Shown: positions 10,324 to 20,835, counted from the stretch's first letter. The stretch is DNA of 21,235 bases from Silene noctiflora (GCA_009801015.1 VHZZ01001187.1:121140-142374), one strand, 5' to 3'. Notes: generated by a model not told the origin, from the sequence alone. Numbers and translations: made by a program.

Positions 10324-11015
10324 AAGTACTAAGATTTTTATAATTCTAATTTTGTAGTGATTCATTAAAAGATTACATGTGTTTGGAAAGAAACAAGGTT
10401 TAATAAAGAAATTGAGAGAGATGTAATAGAAATCCAAAGACAAAAGGGTAGACTTTGACTTGATGAAGAGTTTATGATTCTATGAATATGCTTATACTGT
10501 GGCTTTCATTTCACAGTCACAAGTTAGACAAAGTCTACTTGCGAAACTACTGAGCAGCAGTGTGTGGTGTATTATAAAGTCTTCTCTTCTTTCATGTGTT
10601 CTTTATGACTTCATCGAATCCTACTTCGATTCGCTCACTGGTGACGCTATTATTAATATTAAGATCGTCTACTTCAGGTTAAAATACCACTCACAAAGAA
10701 TGAAAAAAGAAAACAACCAACTGAGTTTTTTGAACCGAGGAAAAAGCGCGTTGTTAATTGTCAAGGAAATAACCGTTGTTATGTTGCGATTTGCAACACA
10801 ATTTTCACTGTCAAAATCTGGTAATCTCGACAATATGTGTAACAGTTCCTTACTTAGGTGGTTGGGATTTTTCTGTTCCAGATATGCTAATTCGAGAGTT
10901 TTTTGGACCAAGTAGGAAAATTAGGAACCATGTGCATAGATGGGAGAATTTGGAGTCCCGTAATTGCCTCGGTTAAAGCAACAGGGAGTCAGGGACACTA
11001 AAATAGCCAAAGCTA
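10324..11015. other. Intergenic DNA without supported genes
   Basis: A frame of 138 codons is open at 10499-10915 but begins at GTG, has no recognisable domain and overlaps a similar antisense frame. Apart from the P1BS motif at 10484 nothing functional is seen. Confidence 0.5.
10484..10491. promoter_or_regulatory. Second P1BS motif, about 0.8 kb upstream of PHT1
   Basis: GAATATGC also fits GNATATNC. With the copy at 9760 it makes a pair on the promoter side of a phosphate transporter, where such sites are typical. Chance occurrence in AT-rich DNA is possible. Confidence 0.35.
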
Positions 11016-11017
11016 TA

Positions 11018-11087
11018 CTCTCTCCGTCCTAATTATTTAATTCATACCTAGAGGATACATAAAAAAACTCGAAGAGGACAGAGGGAG
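11018..11087. mobile_element. 70-bp Stowaway-type MITE remnant
   Basis: CTCTCTCCGTCCT at the left end and AGGACAGAGGGAG at the right end are inverted (11 of 13 match) and close to the Stowaway consensus CTCCCTCCGTCCC. TA dinucleotides flank both ends (11016-11017 and 11088-11089), the Stowaway target duplication. Full elements are usually 150-300 bp, so the interior is largely deleted. Confidence 0.7.
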
Positions 11088-11089
11088 TA

Positions 11090-12086
11090 TTTAACATGCA
11101 GATGCCAACTAAATGATTATAAATCACTTGCTAATAACTGGAGTCGCGGACCGTTGCTGAAATGCAATACCAGGCAGTTTCCTACCAAAAGCTAACAAGT
11201 CAATTGTCATCCAAAACTGTACCTCCTGCCTTGACTTGCCTCACTCAAATCTTCCTTATACCACAAAATTGTAGGTCTCCAATGTTTTTGCATACTTTTC
11301 TGGGGTTACTTGAGAGCCTTGTAAGTGGTCCATAATTGACATTTGGCAATCAACCTCAGATCCCGCACATACGACAAATGACCCTTTCGACATGTTATAG
11401 CCACAAGCTCATACCTTGACTATTACCATGAACCAACATGGATACCGCCATTGGCAATTAAGGTAGAACACACCTTTAAGAGTGGTAGAATAGGCGAGGA
11501 CTCTACTCAACGCATGTCTAAATTGTATACTATCACCACAACTAGGTAATGTACCATTCCTTCAGCACTTCAATTAATTATTTAATGGGTAAGACCCGTA
11601 AGAGTTGATCTAGCTTAACTAGAGGTCTTCAGTGCTATTACCTAGGCATGCGACAATGTTGAAACACGGGATGGACAGCTTTGCAGATTCTGTGGTTTTA
11701 CTTGAACGAACTCAACCACGCGGTGAAGCAAAGCAGAAGATTTCGATGAATGTTGACATAACCATTACTAATAGCCAATGGTAGGAAAATATTCCTTATA
11801 AGAACAAAAGTAGGCAACATTTGTATTGAACTCTAAGCATAAATGAACCGATATATATTACCCAAGATCAGAATAATTCTAATGCAATGAGATTTGTATC
11901 AGTTTAAATATAAAGATAGGTCAACAAGTTTGAGTGCGCCATCAAACCATTTTGCAACTAGTTCACAAACCTAACTACCATATCGACTAGTTTCAACAAT
12001 ACTAACTTGAGACCTGAGATAACAAATACACACATAACTTAACAATCCCATTTTCAACTCAGCTACTTCAGAAGATTCTAGACCAA
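11090..12086. other. 3' flank of the IDM3-like gene, no gene seen
   Basis: This 1-kb stretch must hold the 3' UTR of the ACD gene at its right end. No ORF, RNA gene or clear polyadenylation hexamer was recognised. GC content is a little higher than in the neighbouring spacers. Confidence 0.4.
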
Positions 12087-13164
12087 CTATTCAACTCGGA
12101 CAGGATCAAACTGGTTACCACACGGGGGTACACCAGGTGCCCTGTACTTCATCACGACACCCTCCAGGATACCATCTGTTCTGAAAGTGGGCGAGAACAA
12201 TCGTGGGTCAACGGGACCTGGTAGCTTGAAAGAGACGGTGAATGGTCCTGGTGGGCTCAATTGTGCCACATTCATTTGAAACACGGTGTTTGGATTCCTT
12301 TTAGCCAGTTCTCCACCCGTTATAACTCCTTGAAGATGAACCTTGCCATCACGTTCAATCTCACAGCTTAAATCACCTGCATAGACGAGATGTCAACTCA
12401 ATCAGAACTAAAATATTGTACTGAACACACCATTTTGCCAGGTGTCCATGCGTCATGGCGTACACAGCAAGCATAGTGAATGTTACTCCATAAAAAAATA
12501 TAAATAAAAAATGTGCTTTAGGTAAACTAAGCATTCATTATGGGTCATTGAATACTGTCGTCGGGTATGGTTGCGTACATTCAACCACCATCCCATATCC
12601 CGCCATTCACTGAGGTAATTTGTTCTTCTTGAAATGTGCTTAAAAGTAAAATGAACTTTTCAAGAGTATTGTTTAAACATGTGACAATAATTATATCCTC
12701 AACCTCCAACCAAAGATCTACATATATATTTTTGCAAGTTTTTTTTTTTGTCAAAAACTACCATATATTTGGGGTATTTGTAAAAAAACTACCTTCATTT
12801 AAGTATTTTTTACTTTTAACTGTGATATTAAAGCCTTCTGTGGTCTTATGAGAAATGTTAAGACAGAGAGAAAGAAAAGAGATGAATCAAAGAGAAAATT
12901 ACCTTAATATAGAGAAATTATATCCATTAACACACTTAAGTGCATTACAGCGTAACAGTAAAAAAACACCACCGGCCAAAAGAGAAGGAAAAACATACAT
13001 TGGTCTTTTCTAACACCAGGAAGTGCAACCCGGAACAAGTAAGCTGATTCACTGATTCCGATATCAACATGACCAATAGGAGGTCCAGGTGTTCCTTCTT
13101 TAGCTGTTCCAGTGAAAACAACCGCAGCCGCAGTTGGGACTTGTGGCTCAATATTTTCTCCCAT
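12087..13164 (-). CDS. IDM3-like: Alpha-crystallin-domain (HSP20-like) protein of the IDM3/ACD22.3 type
   Basis: Exons 13164-12999 and 12376-12087 join within a Cys codon (GVRKDQ/C/DLSCEIE), giving 151 residues. The product is a compact alpha-crystallin fold: HVDIGISESAYLFRVALPGV, then CEIERDGKVHLQGVI, FQMNVAQLSPPGPFTVSF, LPGPVDPRLF and TDGILEGVVMKY. The LPGPVDPRLF...DGI-EGVV block is typical of plant IDM3/ACD22.3 proteins rather than of true small heat-shock proteins, which have A-x-x-x-n-GVL and an IxI tail, absent here. In Arabidopsis IDM2/IDM3 work with the IDM1 histone acetyltransferase and MBD7 to help active DNA demethylation; that role is inferred from similarity only. The protein is short at both ends compared with longer family members as I recall them. 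No other in-frame ATG extends it within this exon; the sequence before it reaches an AG acceptor 16 nt upstream. Confidence 0.82.
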
Positions 13165-15060
13165 TGTCTCTAATAAATGACTGCGAACAAAGTCCCACCT
13201 TTACAATACGGCCTGTTGATAGCAAACCACGTAAGAGTCAGATCTGATCGAGGAAAAAATAATAAATGGCTATATATTCTTCAATAATTAGTACTATAAT
13301 AAAAACATGGTTTAAAAAGATGATAACTAACAGAATTAACACACGTAGGTGTTAAATCTCATATCTGAAGGATACATAAAAAAACATTTGAGGCATATTA
13401 TGCATTAAATGCTCAAGTACTCGTAATCTTTCACATCTTCATCCTTGACAAACCCCTCTCCCTGCCTCTCACCTTATCTCGTGCTTCATTGGCAGGTTTT
13501 GTTGAGAGTAGCCCATCTTCACATACCAATTAAAACAATGTCGCAAAATTCTGATTGCCAGATAACAACAGACTAAACAAACTCCAAAAAAAAAAAAACA
13601 TAAGAAAAAAAATAACCTAAAATGCAAGGTCAATTAAAAGTGGAATGTGAACTGACACCTGTGACACCATGAGACAACCTTGTTCATCATTATCAAAACA
13701 TAATCAAATACAAGAGCGGAACTTACTCTAGATGCTTCATCCAAATTAAAACTTGACTTTTCTATATTTTCTAGATAAGATTACGCATGATAGTTTGAGA
13801 GCTTAATTGTCCGCCACTCGTTATGAACATTGGTTGATTGGCGTTGCATTGGTGTCTTTTTGACTTTTTGTATATGGCCGTTACCCCATCGTGTCTTTTT
13901 GTAAATGGCCGCCACCTCTATGATATAATTTGTACAAGGACACCGTATATCTTAGTTATAAAAACAAATATACTATAGTTAGTCTAAAGGCTATAAAAGT
14001 CAATGCTTTCTTCTCCTCCCAGTATATTATCCTTCGAAGATCCAACATAGAGAGATAAAATCGTTTGTGATTTTTCAGGCAGGAAAAGTATAATATTGCC
14101 AATAAAGAAGAGTAAGGAAAAGGGCTAAGCACCATCGAAATGAGCTAAGTTCAAATACTTTCAACATGTTACAAAATCATGACAAAGATTTCCCTTAAAT
14201 CCCCGACTTTTGCCCAAAAAATGGTTAAATAAATGTCCTCATACAAAATCCATACTATGAGATAATCTGGAGCTGTTATGAGAGTTCCTCTCCAACAAAG
14301 GAGCCGGAAGGTAGCCATAACCCATAAAAGTACAACACAATGTCAGTAAGTGATTCATTATTCTGAAAGGACCTATGTAACAAAGGGCTATGATGTACTT
14401 CTCTCCTTATCAGGCCATGTGTTGCCACAATCATGAGGACACTACCACCAATTTTGGCACTATGTCCTCAAACTTTAAGATAACAAAAGATACTGAGTTT
14501 TCAAATCAATTAATCTTATTCCTCAAATCGCAGAAGTAAATTACATAGGCTAGGAGTCAAAGTGCCTCACAAACAGCAACCATGCATCTTTTATGTATGT
14601 AGACAGCGTTAGATTTTCCAACCAAGAGTCTTCACTCATAAATCTGTAAATCAAGCTCAAATCCTCCAAGTCCACCAATTTATAACAAAAAAATCAGAAA
14701 GATATTACAGTATAATTACATCTCATTTCAATTTATTCTGAGAGCTTAAGAGTTAAGACTACCAATTGAGTTTTACCGGTTAAATAATTGTTTATAGCAA
14801 CATTATACGTTGGTGTATAACCAATATTTGGGCCAACATTCAACTGATCCTAAGGCTGGTGTATAACCAATACTTCTACTCACGGCATTAAATATTGTTC
14901 TAAAACTTGATCATGAAATCGGTCGTCGGGGCCTATTCCTGGTAGTTGCACCATAAATGCAATCAATACGGTCTCAAAATGTGGTCATGACCACCTTCAA
15001 AAACTTTGTTGATATGTGACATCCCTAAATAATACCAATACTAGACAAATAAAGCAGATT

Positions 15061-15365
15061 GACACAAACAAAAATAACCAGAAAAAAGCACACCATATAT
15101 CATCAGTGCGTATGTTACCCAATCGGCGATCATGACGGATACAAATTACAATGGTTTAATACCTGGGGGCAGGGCACATAATTGAAAGTTTGAAACAAAT
15201 TCAAATAAGATCATGGTAAATCCCATGCAGATCCAATATTAATAAGATGTAGGTGACTAGTATAAAGTATATACGACACGAACAAAAAATAAACAGAAAA
15301 AACCACACGGTTGTCTACATCACCGGTACGTATGTTACCCAATCTGTGATCACGACAGATACAAA
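15061..15365. repeat. Pair of diverged direct repeats of about 85-90 bp
   Basis: Copies at 15061-15144 and 15275-15365 share GACAC-AACAAAAA, CGTATGTTACCCAATC and GATCA-GAC-GATACAAA in the same order, with small indels between. Confidence 0.7.
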
Positions 15366-15669
15366 GAAGCTATACTAATATTACCAACATCGATGAAAAC
15401 ATACCACACGCTCACATTTCTTAAAATCTCAAGCTAATGAATCCACTTGTCAACTACAAAATACAACCTACTTACAAAAAATCCTTGCTTTCGGTTGGCT
15501 TCACTGCATACAAGTACCAAAACCCTAAACCACAAAAAGGACCTAATATACCACCCAAACGGCCAGACATACGAACAACTGAGAATTGAAGTCAGATTCC
15601 TCCCCATTCTAAATTTCTCAACAGACTACATACAACATACCCCGACTTCCAAGAACATTTAAAGCTGTA

Positions 15670-16375
15670 ATAACGATACAATCCATACTGGTATCCTTTT
15701 CCATTCCTTCAACTAATGACGCAGAAAGTACATTAAACCCATAATCTGAAACCCTAAAACTAGATGAAACATGTAATAATTTATGGGTAATGTATCACTA
15801 CGCTAAACAACCTAATTACCCTTACCCTCAAAATTGAACAACACACCATAAAACGCAACCTGCATTCAATCACAGACTAATCCAATCCCACTAGATCCCA
15901 ATTGATTAATCAGAAGACATTTAAGGGCTAAAAAAGGACAAGCATAAACAACAGCACAATCCCTACCTGTAACCATTTCGATTCTTTCAACTACTGTTGC
16001 AAACCCATAATCTAAAACCCTAAAACTAGGTATGACAATTATCATTCAAGAGTAATGTATCACTACACTAAAAACCCTAATTCAAAATTGAACTGAAACC
16101 AAAACCCAAATTCTCAAAGACTGAACTAGACATCATAAAACTCAACCACATTCGATCGGTGACTAATCCAATCCCAATTACACCCGAATTAGGTAAAACA
16201 AGTATCATTCACAAGTATCATTCAGGAGTAATGTATCACTACACTAGAAACCCTAATTCAAAATTGAACTAAAACCAAAACCCTAACCCTCGAAATCAAA
16301 CAAAACATCATAAATCTCAACCCGCATTCGATAATCGACTATTCAATCCCAATTACATCCGAATTGTCGAATCAG
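15670..16375. repeat. Degenerate tandem array, about three units, rich in AAACCCTAA words
   Basis: The core GTAATGTATCACTAC recurs at 15787, 16052 and 16228. Each is followed by CTAAA-like sequence, CAAAATTGAAC, CATAAA-CTCAACC/GCAACC and GACTA-TCAATCCCA. Units are roughly 265 and 176 bp apart; the third lacks the left part. CCCTAAAACTAG precedes the first two cores. Confidence 0.75.
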
Positions 16376-16473
16376 AACGAAATTAAGAGATGCAAACGGG
16401 ATAATTAAACAGAAACATACAAAATTGCGGAAAGCAAAAACTTCAAAACAAATTAAATTAAAAGAAAACAAAC

Positions 16474-16580
16474 CTTGAAGAAAGAGAAATATTTGAAACA
16501 GGAGCAAAGAGAGAGAGGAGATAATTGAAGCGTATGAATCCAACTGCCTAATCTTTACTCTTTCAAGTGAGATGAAGAAC
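16474..16580 (-). other. Probable non-coding first exon of the IDM3-like gene (start about 16580)
   Basis: On the minus strand a CT-rich, ATG-free leader ends in TTCTTCAAG with a GTTTGTTT donor at 16473. The matching acceptor would be TTGTTCGCAG ending at 13181, leaving 16 leader bases before the ATG at 13164. This implies a leader intron of 3293 nt. The 3' half, the donor and the TATA upstream are visible; linking them to this gene is inference. An alternative is a local promoter near 13270 (TATATAG). Confidence 0.42.
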
Positions 16581-16608
16581 CCTTATTTTCTGGGTAAATG
16601 GCCACCCA

Positions 16609-16615
16609 ATTTATA
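16609..16615 (-). promoter_or_regulatory. TATA box for the transcript starting near 16580 (minus)
   Basis: TATAAAT on the minus strand, about 30 nt before a CT-rich leader that ends in a splice donor. It is the best core promoter between the ACD and GLR genes on this strand. Confidence 0.45.
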
Positions 16616-16683
16616 CAAACCAATAACGGCTATAAAAGACGTTTGTCATTGGAACGCATAGACTTCGCAAACAGATCGAATCA

Positions 16684-17060
16684 TGTTGGGTTCGTATACG
16701 GGTTACGAACCCTTTAACCCAAGCCCGACCCAATTAATATCGTGTGGTGTTTGTGACAACCCACTTACATAAATAGGTCATCAACCTCAACCCAAACCTA
16801 TTGATCTCGTGTCGTTTTTTGTGTCATGTCTATAATTGGAAAGTTTAAATATATTTATGTGTTAAAAGAGCAAGAAAAAATAAGATTGATTTAGTAAATA
16901 AGTCATTCGTGTCAGGTTCGTGTTTAGAGAGTTCAACCCAAACCCGACCCAATTAAACTCGTGGCTTGTTCGCCTCAACCCACTTACATAAATGAGTCAT
17001 TAAGCCTCAACCCAACTCGCTAATTTCATGGCGTATTCGTATCATGTTTTCGTGTCGTGT
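16684..17060. repeat. Two diverged direct copies of a 'CCCGACCCAATTAA' repeat
   Basis: Copies at 16684-16830 and 16905-17060 share CCCGACCCAATTAA, CAACCCACTTACATAAAT and CTCAACCCAA, then TCGTGTCRT words. This looks like an interspersed repeat present twice, upstream of the IDM3-like promoter. Confidence 0.6.
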
Positions 17061-17626
17061 CATTGTTTACCGGCTCTAAGAACACACAATAAAATCCGAT
17101 TAATAAGAATCACTATTTCCACATTTATTTTTTCACACCCCTTTCTATTACTGATTTAAGGAATTGTGCATTTGTGAGCCTTACTCAATCGGGCTCCATT
17201 GGTTGAAAATAATGTTTTAAGTAACTTATTATTTTAAGTCGTCTTTTATTTTATTTTTGAATTAATACAAAGAAAATGATAATTTCTTTTATCGGAGGGA
17301 TGTGGTTGGCGTTCACCGCTAGTTTAAGTGGACTTGAGTGGTTAGGCTTTATGATCTGAGTGATGATTATGTCTCGCTCGAGGTATGGTTAGTATCAAAT
17401 TAGGATAGGTAATATCTGTGTCAGCGACTCAGCATAGTGATTAAGATGTACAGAAAGTGAATCCATTATAGGTCTCTCTTTGCCCAATAGCTTTAATAGT
17501 GGTTATTTGTTGGCTTCGCTAAATGATGGTATGAAACATTTTTTTTCCATACACTTAGTACGACGATTATAAGGAACGATATCACGCTTTATACACATGC
17601 TTGAATCGATCCATCATAATGACATG
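17061..17626. other. Spacer downstream of the short GLR gene, no gene seen
   Basis: AT-rich sequence with no supported ORF. Its right end would hold the 3' UTR of the GLR gene. Confidence 0.4.
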
Positions 17627-17632
17627 TTTATT
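17627..17632 (-). terminator. Possible polyadenylation signal of the short GLR gene
   Basis: AATAAA on the minus strand, about 87 nt after the stop codon. It is the nearest canonical hexamer. Confidence 0.4.
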
Positions 17633-17718
17633 AGATGTATTTGGTTGAATTAAATGTTTACGGAATACATTTTCCCTAATTAGAATCGAGAATGTCTAGA
17701 TGAGCTTAAGACATGAAC

Positions 17719-19982
17719 TCAAAAAAGAAAAACGGAATAAATAATAAGGAGAAGTCCAACCAATAAAGCACCAACAATCAAGATCCACTTATAATCAGTA
17801 GATAGAAATGAGGGTGCACCATCAAGACTGCCATTAGGGTCAGATGGACATGCTTCCAAATTTCCGATCGTCCTATCTTGAATCTTTCCCAGTTCTCCTT
17901 TATCTACTAATTTTAATATTCCGTTCGATACGTCTTCTACTATTTCCGATCCTTTGCCAAAAGCCTGCATACATGTAAGAAATAAGTTAGCTTAATTTGT
18001 CTATACTAACGTATAGTATAACACTCTATACTAATTAACATAGGCAGATCGTGAGATGTTCATTTAAATTCTCATAATCAAAGCCCAACGACAGGATCAC
18101 CTCATATGCTAATAAAATGCAACGGCAAGTATATTATAATTTATTATAAACGTGGCAATGTTGTAGCCCAGTAGATTTCATTTCCTTTTCATTTTCCTTA
18201 AAAATAAAATAAAATAAACGCAATAATTAGTCTTGCTTATAATCGTTGTATAAGTTACAATAAGGGGAGGTATGAACCATCATCCCCAAAACAAATGTTG
18301 GCTTGGATGATTTTACCGTTGTTATAAATAACAACGATTGTAAACAACAATTTGAGCGCAAAAGAAGGTGGATTGAGGAGAAAGAGATACATACAAAGCC
18401 AAATCCGGTAGCATGAAGATTTATAGTAGGAACCATAGTAAAATTATCACAATATTTAGCCTGTAGAAGCTTGAGTTGAGGAGCATCAGCAACAATGGCA
18501 TCAACACCGCCATTGGAAGTTCCTTTGGATAACATATCCACCATTTCTTGTTCGGATTTAAGGCTTATTAATTTGGACGACGTAAATCCCTTATAAATCA
18601 ATAAGTCGTAGATGAAGGATTTTTCTCTATAACCAACATTTGAGCCTTTCCTAATTAGTTGGTTTAGGTTCTTAGTAGTGCCACTACGACTTTGGGATAA
18701 CGTAGTATTTGACGATGTTTGGCTTATTACATAACATGAAACTAAGGTAAATAATATCAAGAAGAATATTGTTATCAATAATCTTGTTTGTATTTGTGAT
18801 CTCAATGCTTTATCTCCTGCACCATAACAAAAGATTATTATTATTATTTAACTATGCATTTCTTACACTATTATTGTTCACAAATTCTCATTTGTACCCT
18901 GTGTGAACACGTCACAAAACTTGTGACGTGAGACAAACTTGCAAGTGGGAGAGACAAGTGGGGAGAGGCTTGTGAGACGTCACAAGCAAGACGGATTGAT
19001 TATTGTTAAACAGAATTCCCTCTTACTTTCTGTTTTCTGTTTAGATTTATGAAGTTAGACACCAAATAATTTTGTATATGTAGGCTCTTTTGTAAGACTT
19101 TAATTCTATGTGAAAAAGTCATCTAAACTTAAAGTTATTATTTAAGGAGATAATTAAAACTTTATTATCGACTTTTTATCATAATAGTAATGAGGTAGGT
19201 AGTTTATGATAACTTAATATATGTACGATCTAAGATATATAGTTGACATATGTTGAAAACTAAAATGAAATTAAGATGAGGACGAATATGATCAACTTAC
19301 TCCACACATCGTCCTTTCGTCCAGAACATCTTGCCCATGTACTAATTGCTCCAACAATGAGAACTATGAAGCCTAACACAAATGTTGTGATCAAGAATGC
19401 ATAAGTAATTCCTATCAAAGAATAACCATCATCTTTGGTTGTTGATTGTTGTTTTATGGGAACCAACATTGTAATTGATGTATCCATATATGGCATTGTA
19501 AAATCTACCCACCGCGTCCGAGAAAAAAGAATGGATATTTCACCTACTGCACCGTCGTACTCCTAATATACAAAAAACTTAAATGAAAATATACATAATA
19601 AAATTGACATAAATAAACTTAAATTTACTTTTATCTTCTCAAAATTCATATATTAGTGTAAACCGACCTTATCAAAGACGGCTTGAAGCATGTCGTCGAA
19701 AGAGCCCTTCATAGTACCATCAGGATTTTGATAGGGCACAAATTCAAAAGGAATCGGAGAAGTAAGTGATTTCATGACTGCATTAAACACTTCAATAGCA
19801 AAACCACTATAATTGTTATCACCGGTCACCAAATTCCGATTAATCGCTACAAAATCACTAAATTCTCGAACCGGAATCGCAATCTTTAACTTTGTACTTG
19901 TTACATTACCTTGACTCCATGCTAATTTTGATATCAACCCTAATATTAAAATTAATATTTGGACTATAATTAATTTCTTCAT
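17719..19982 (-). CDS. Short glutamate receptor-like protein: ligand-binding core, no amino-terminal domain, no pore loop
   Basis: Exons 19982-19668, 19562-19301, 18816-18395 and 17964-17719 give 414 residues in one frame; plant GLRs are usually about 900. Visible order: signal peptide (1-23), S1 lobe from KLKIAIPVREF (GFAIEVFNAV, VPYQNPDGTMKGSFDDM, YDGAVGEISILFSRTRWVDF), helix M1 (157-179), a 25-residue polar linker, helix M3 (205-224), S2 lobe (LNQLIRKGSNVGYREKSF, AKYCDNFTMV, GFGFAFGKGSEI), and helix M4 at the very C terminus (391-414). The LIVBP-like amino-terminal domain is absent. The M2/pore segment, usually with an FWFSFST-like sequence, is also absent, and the M3 gating motif SYTANL/SYTASL is replaced by CYVISQTSS. 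Splice borders after FDK and GFGF match usual GLR junctions. It is clearly GLR-derived and looks intact, but a channel function is unlikely. It could be a ligand-binding decoy, a partner of full GLRs, or a decaying copy. Confidence 0.88.
18898..19020. repeat. Hairpin-rich MITE-like fragment in GLR intron 2
   Basis: ACGTCACAA (18909-18917) pairs with TTGTGACGT (18921-18929) around a 3-nt loop. CTTGTGA (18969-18975) pairs with TCACAAG (18980-18986). The GC-richer tract stands out from the AT-rich intron and has the look of Caryophyllales MITE sequence; no target duplication was established. Confidence 0.45.
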
Positions 19983-20040
19983 TTTTGGACGTTTAAATTT
20001 TGTGGTAGTAGAGAGAAATAATGCTTAGTTTTGTTTGATT

Positions 20041-20048
20041 TATTTATA
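20041..20048 (-). promoter_or_regulatory. TATA box of the short GLR gene
   Basis: TATAAATA on the minus strand, 59 nt before the ATG at 19982, giving a leader of about 30 nt. It supports the start shown and argues against missing upstream exons encoding an amino-terminal domain. Confidence 0.6.
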
Positions 20049-20835
20049 GACATTAAAACAAGCAACTTAATTAATTGTTAATGATTGGAATTTTTGGATT
20101 ATATTAATAACACTACGCCATAAAATAGACTTGTTTGTTTTCTAGATGCAATGTCCGTTGAACCAATTATCTTGACTTGTAACTATATTAGAGCATTGAC
20201 TTTTATTTGATGAATTTGTTTATACTTCATTATTGTACTTTGTATAATATAATATAAATATAAATATATGATATATAGTTGTGATTAAAAGAGATTATAT
20301 ATATATATATTTTTTTTTTCAAATGAGCAGACTATTGATAATTATCTTATTTGAGTTTTTATTGTATGTTTTATACATAAAATTCCGATACTATAAACTT
20401 GCATACATATGATTCGACAATTATCTAACTCAAATCTCACTTTGTATGATGTTGGCCTAACTCGAACACATACCCTATTCGAGTAAAAAAAAATGATTAT
20501 AAAGGTCTGATATGAACTTAGATTAAATCGAATGAAAATAAAGATTTGCTCATAAGAATTTACCCAAAAAAACCTAATATTTCTTAACCGAAACTCATTC
20601 AACGAGGCTACAATGTCAAAAATATTTTAATTTTCTTAATCTCACCATTACTTAAACCACTTACGTGTGACGGTTTACTAATATAAGAATAATAATAACC
20701 TATTGAGCAACTTGACAAAAGGAAGTAGCACTGTGGTGGTATAGTCGTATGTGCTTAGGCCGGAAGTAGTGCGTCAACGGTCTATGCATAGTTACGTACA
20801 CCGTACACTATCCGGTCATCACTTTTAAAGACTTA
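20049..20835. other. GLR upstream region, no further exon seen
   Basis: Very AT-rich, with a (TA)n/poly-T tract at about 20294-20320. No stretch resembling an LIVBP-like amino-terminal domain was found on the minus strand. An open frame at 20342-20602 has no recognisable content. Confidence 0.5.

Larger units (their letters stand above)
13181..16473 (-). other. Putative 3.3-kb leader intron of the IDM3-like gene
   Basis: No coding exon was recognised on either strand. Contents: short duplication at 13852-13916, a pair of 19-bp near-identical words at 14811 and 14857, a 90-bp direct repeat (15061/15275), and a degenerate tandem array (15670-16375) next to the proposed first exon. Confidence 0.4.

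Noticed and set aside
10499..10915. 138-codon plus-strand open frame
   Set aside because: Begins with GTG, unlikely in a plant gene; no domain, signal or conserved motif, and an antisense frame overlaps it.
15447..15662. 71-codon plus-strand open frame
   Set aside because: Low-complexity composition in a repeat-rich intronic region; no recognisable protein.
16343..16543. Upstream ORF in the putative leader exon of the IDM3-like gene
   Set aside because: It starts at TTG, not ATG; the leader contains no ATG, so there is no evidence of a uORF.
18227..18805. Separate 192-residue protein
   Set aside because: It is the third GLR exon read from an internal TTG and past its splice donor; it belongs to the spliced GLR model.
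20342..20602. 86-codon minus-strand open frame upstream of the GLR
   Set aside because: AT-rich, no similarity to a GLR amino-terminal domain or any other family, and upstream of the GLR TATA box.
20737..20747. tRNA or SINE head (box A-like TGGTATAGTCG)
   Set aside because: No box B (GGTTCGANTCC-like) at a suitable distance and no cloverleaf; probably chance.
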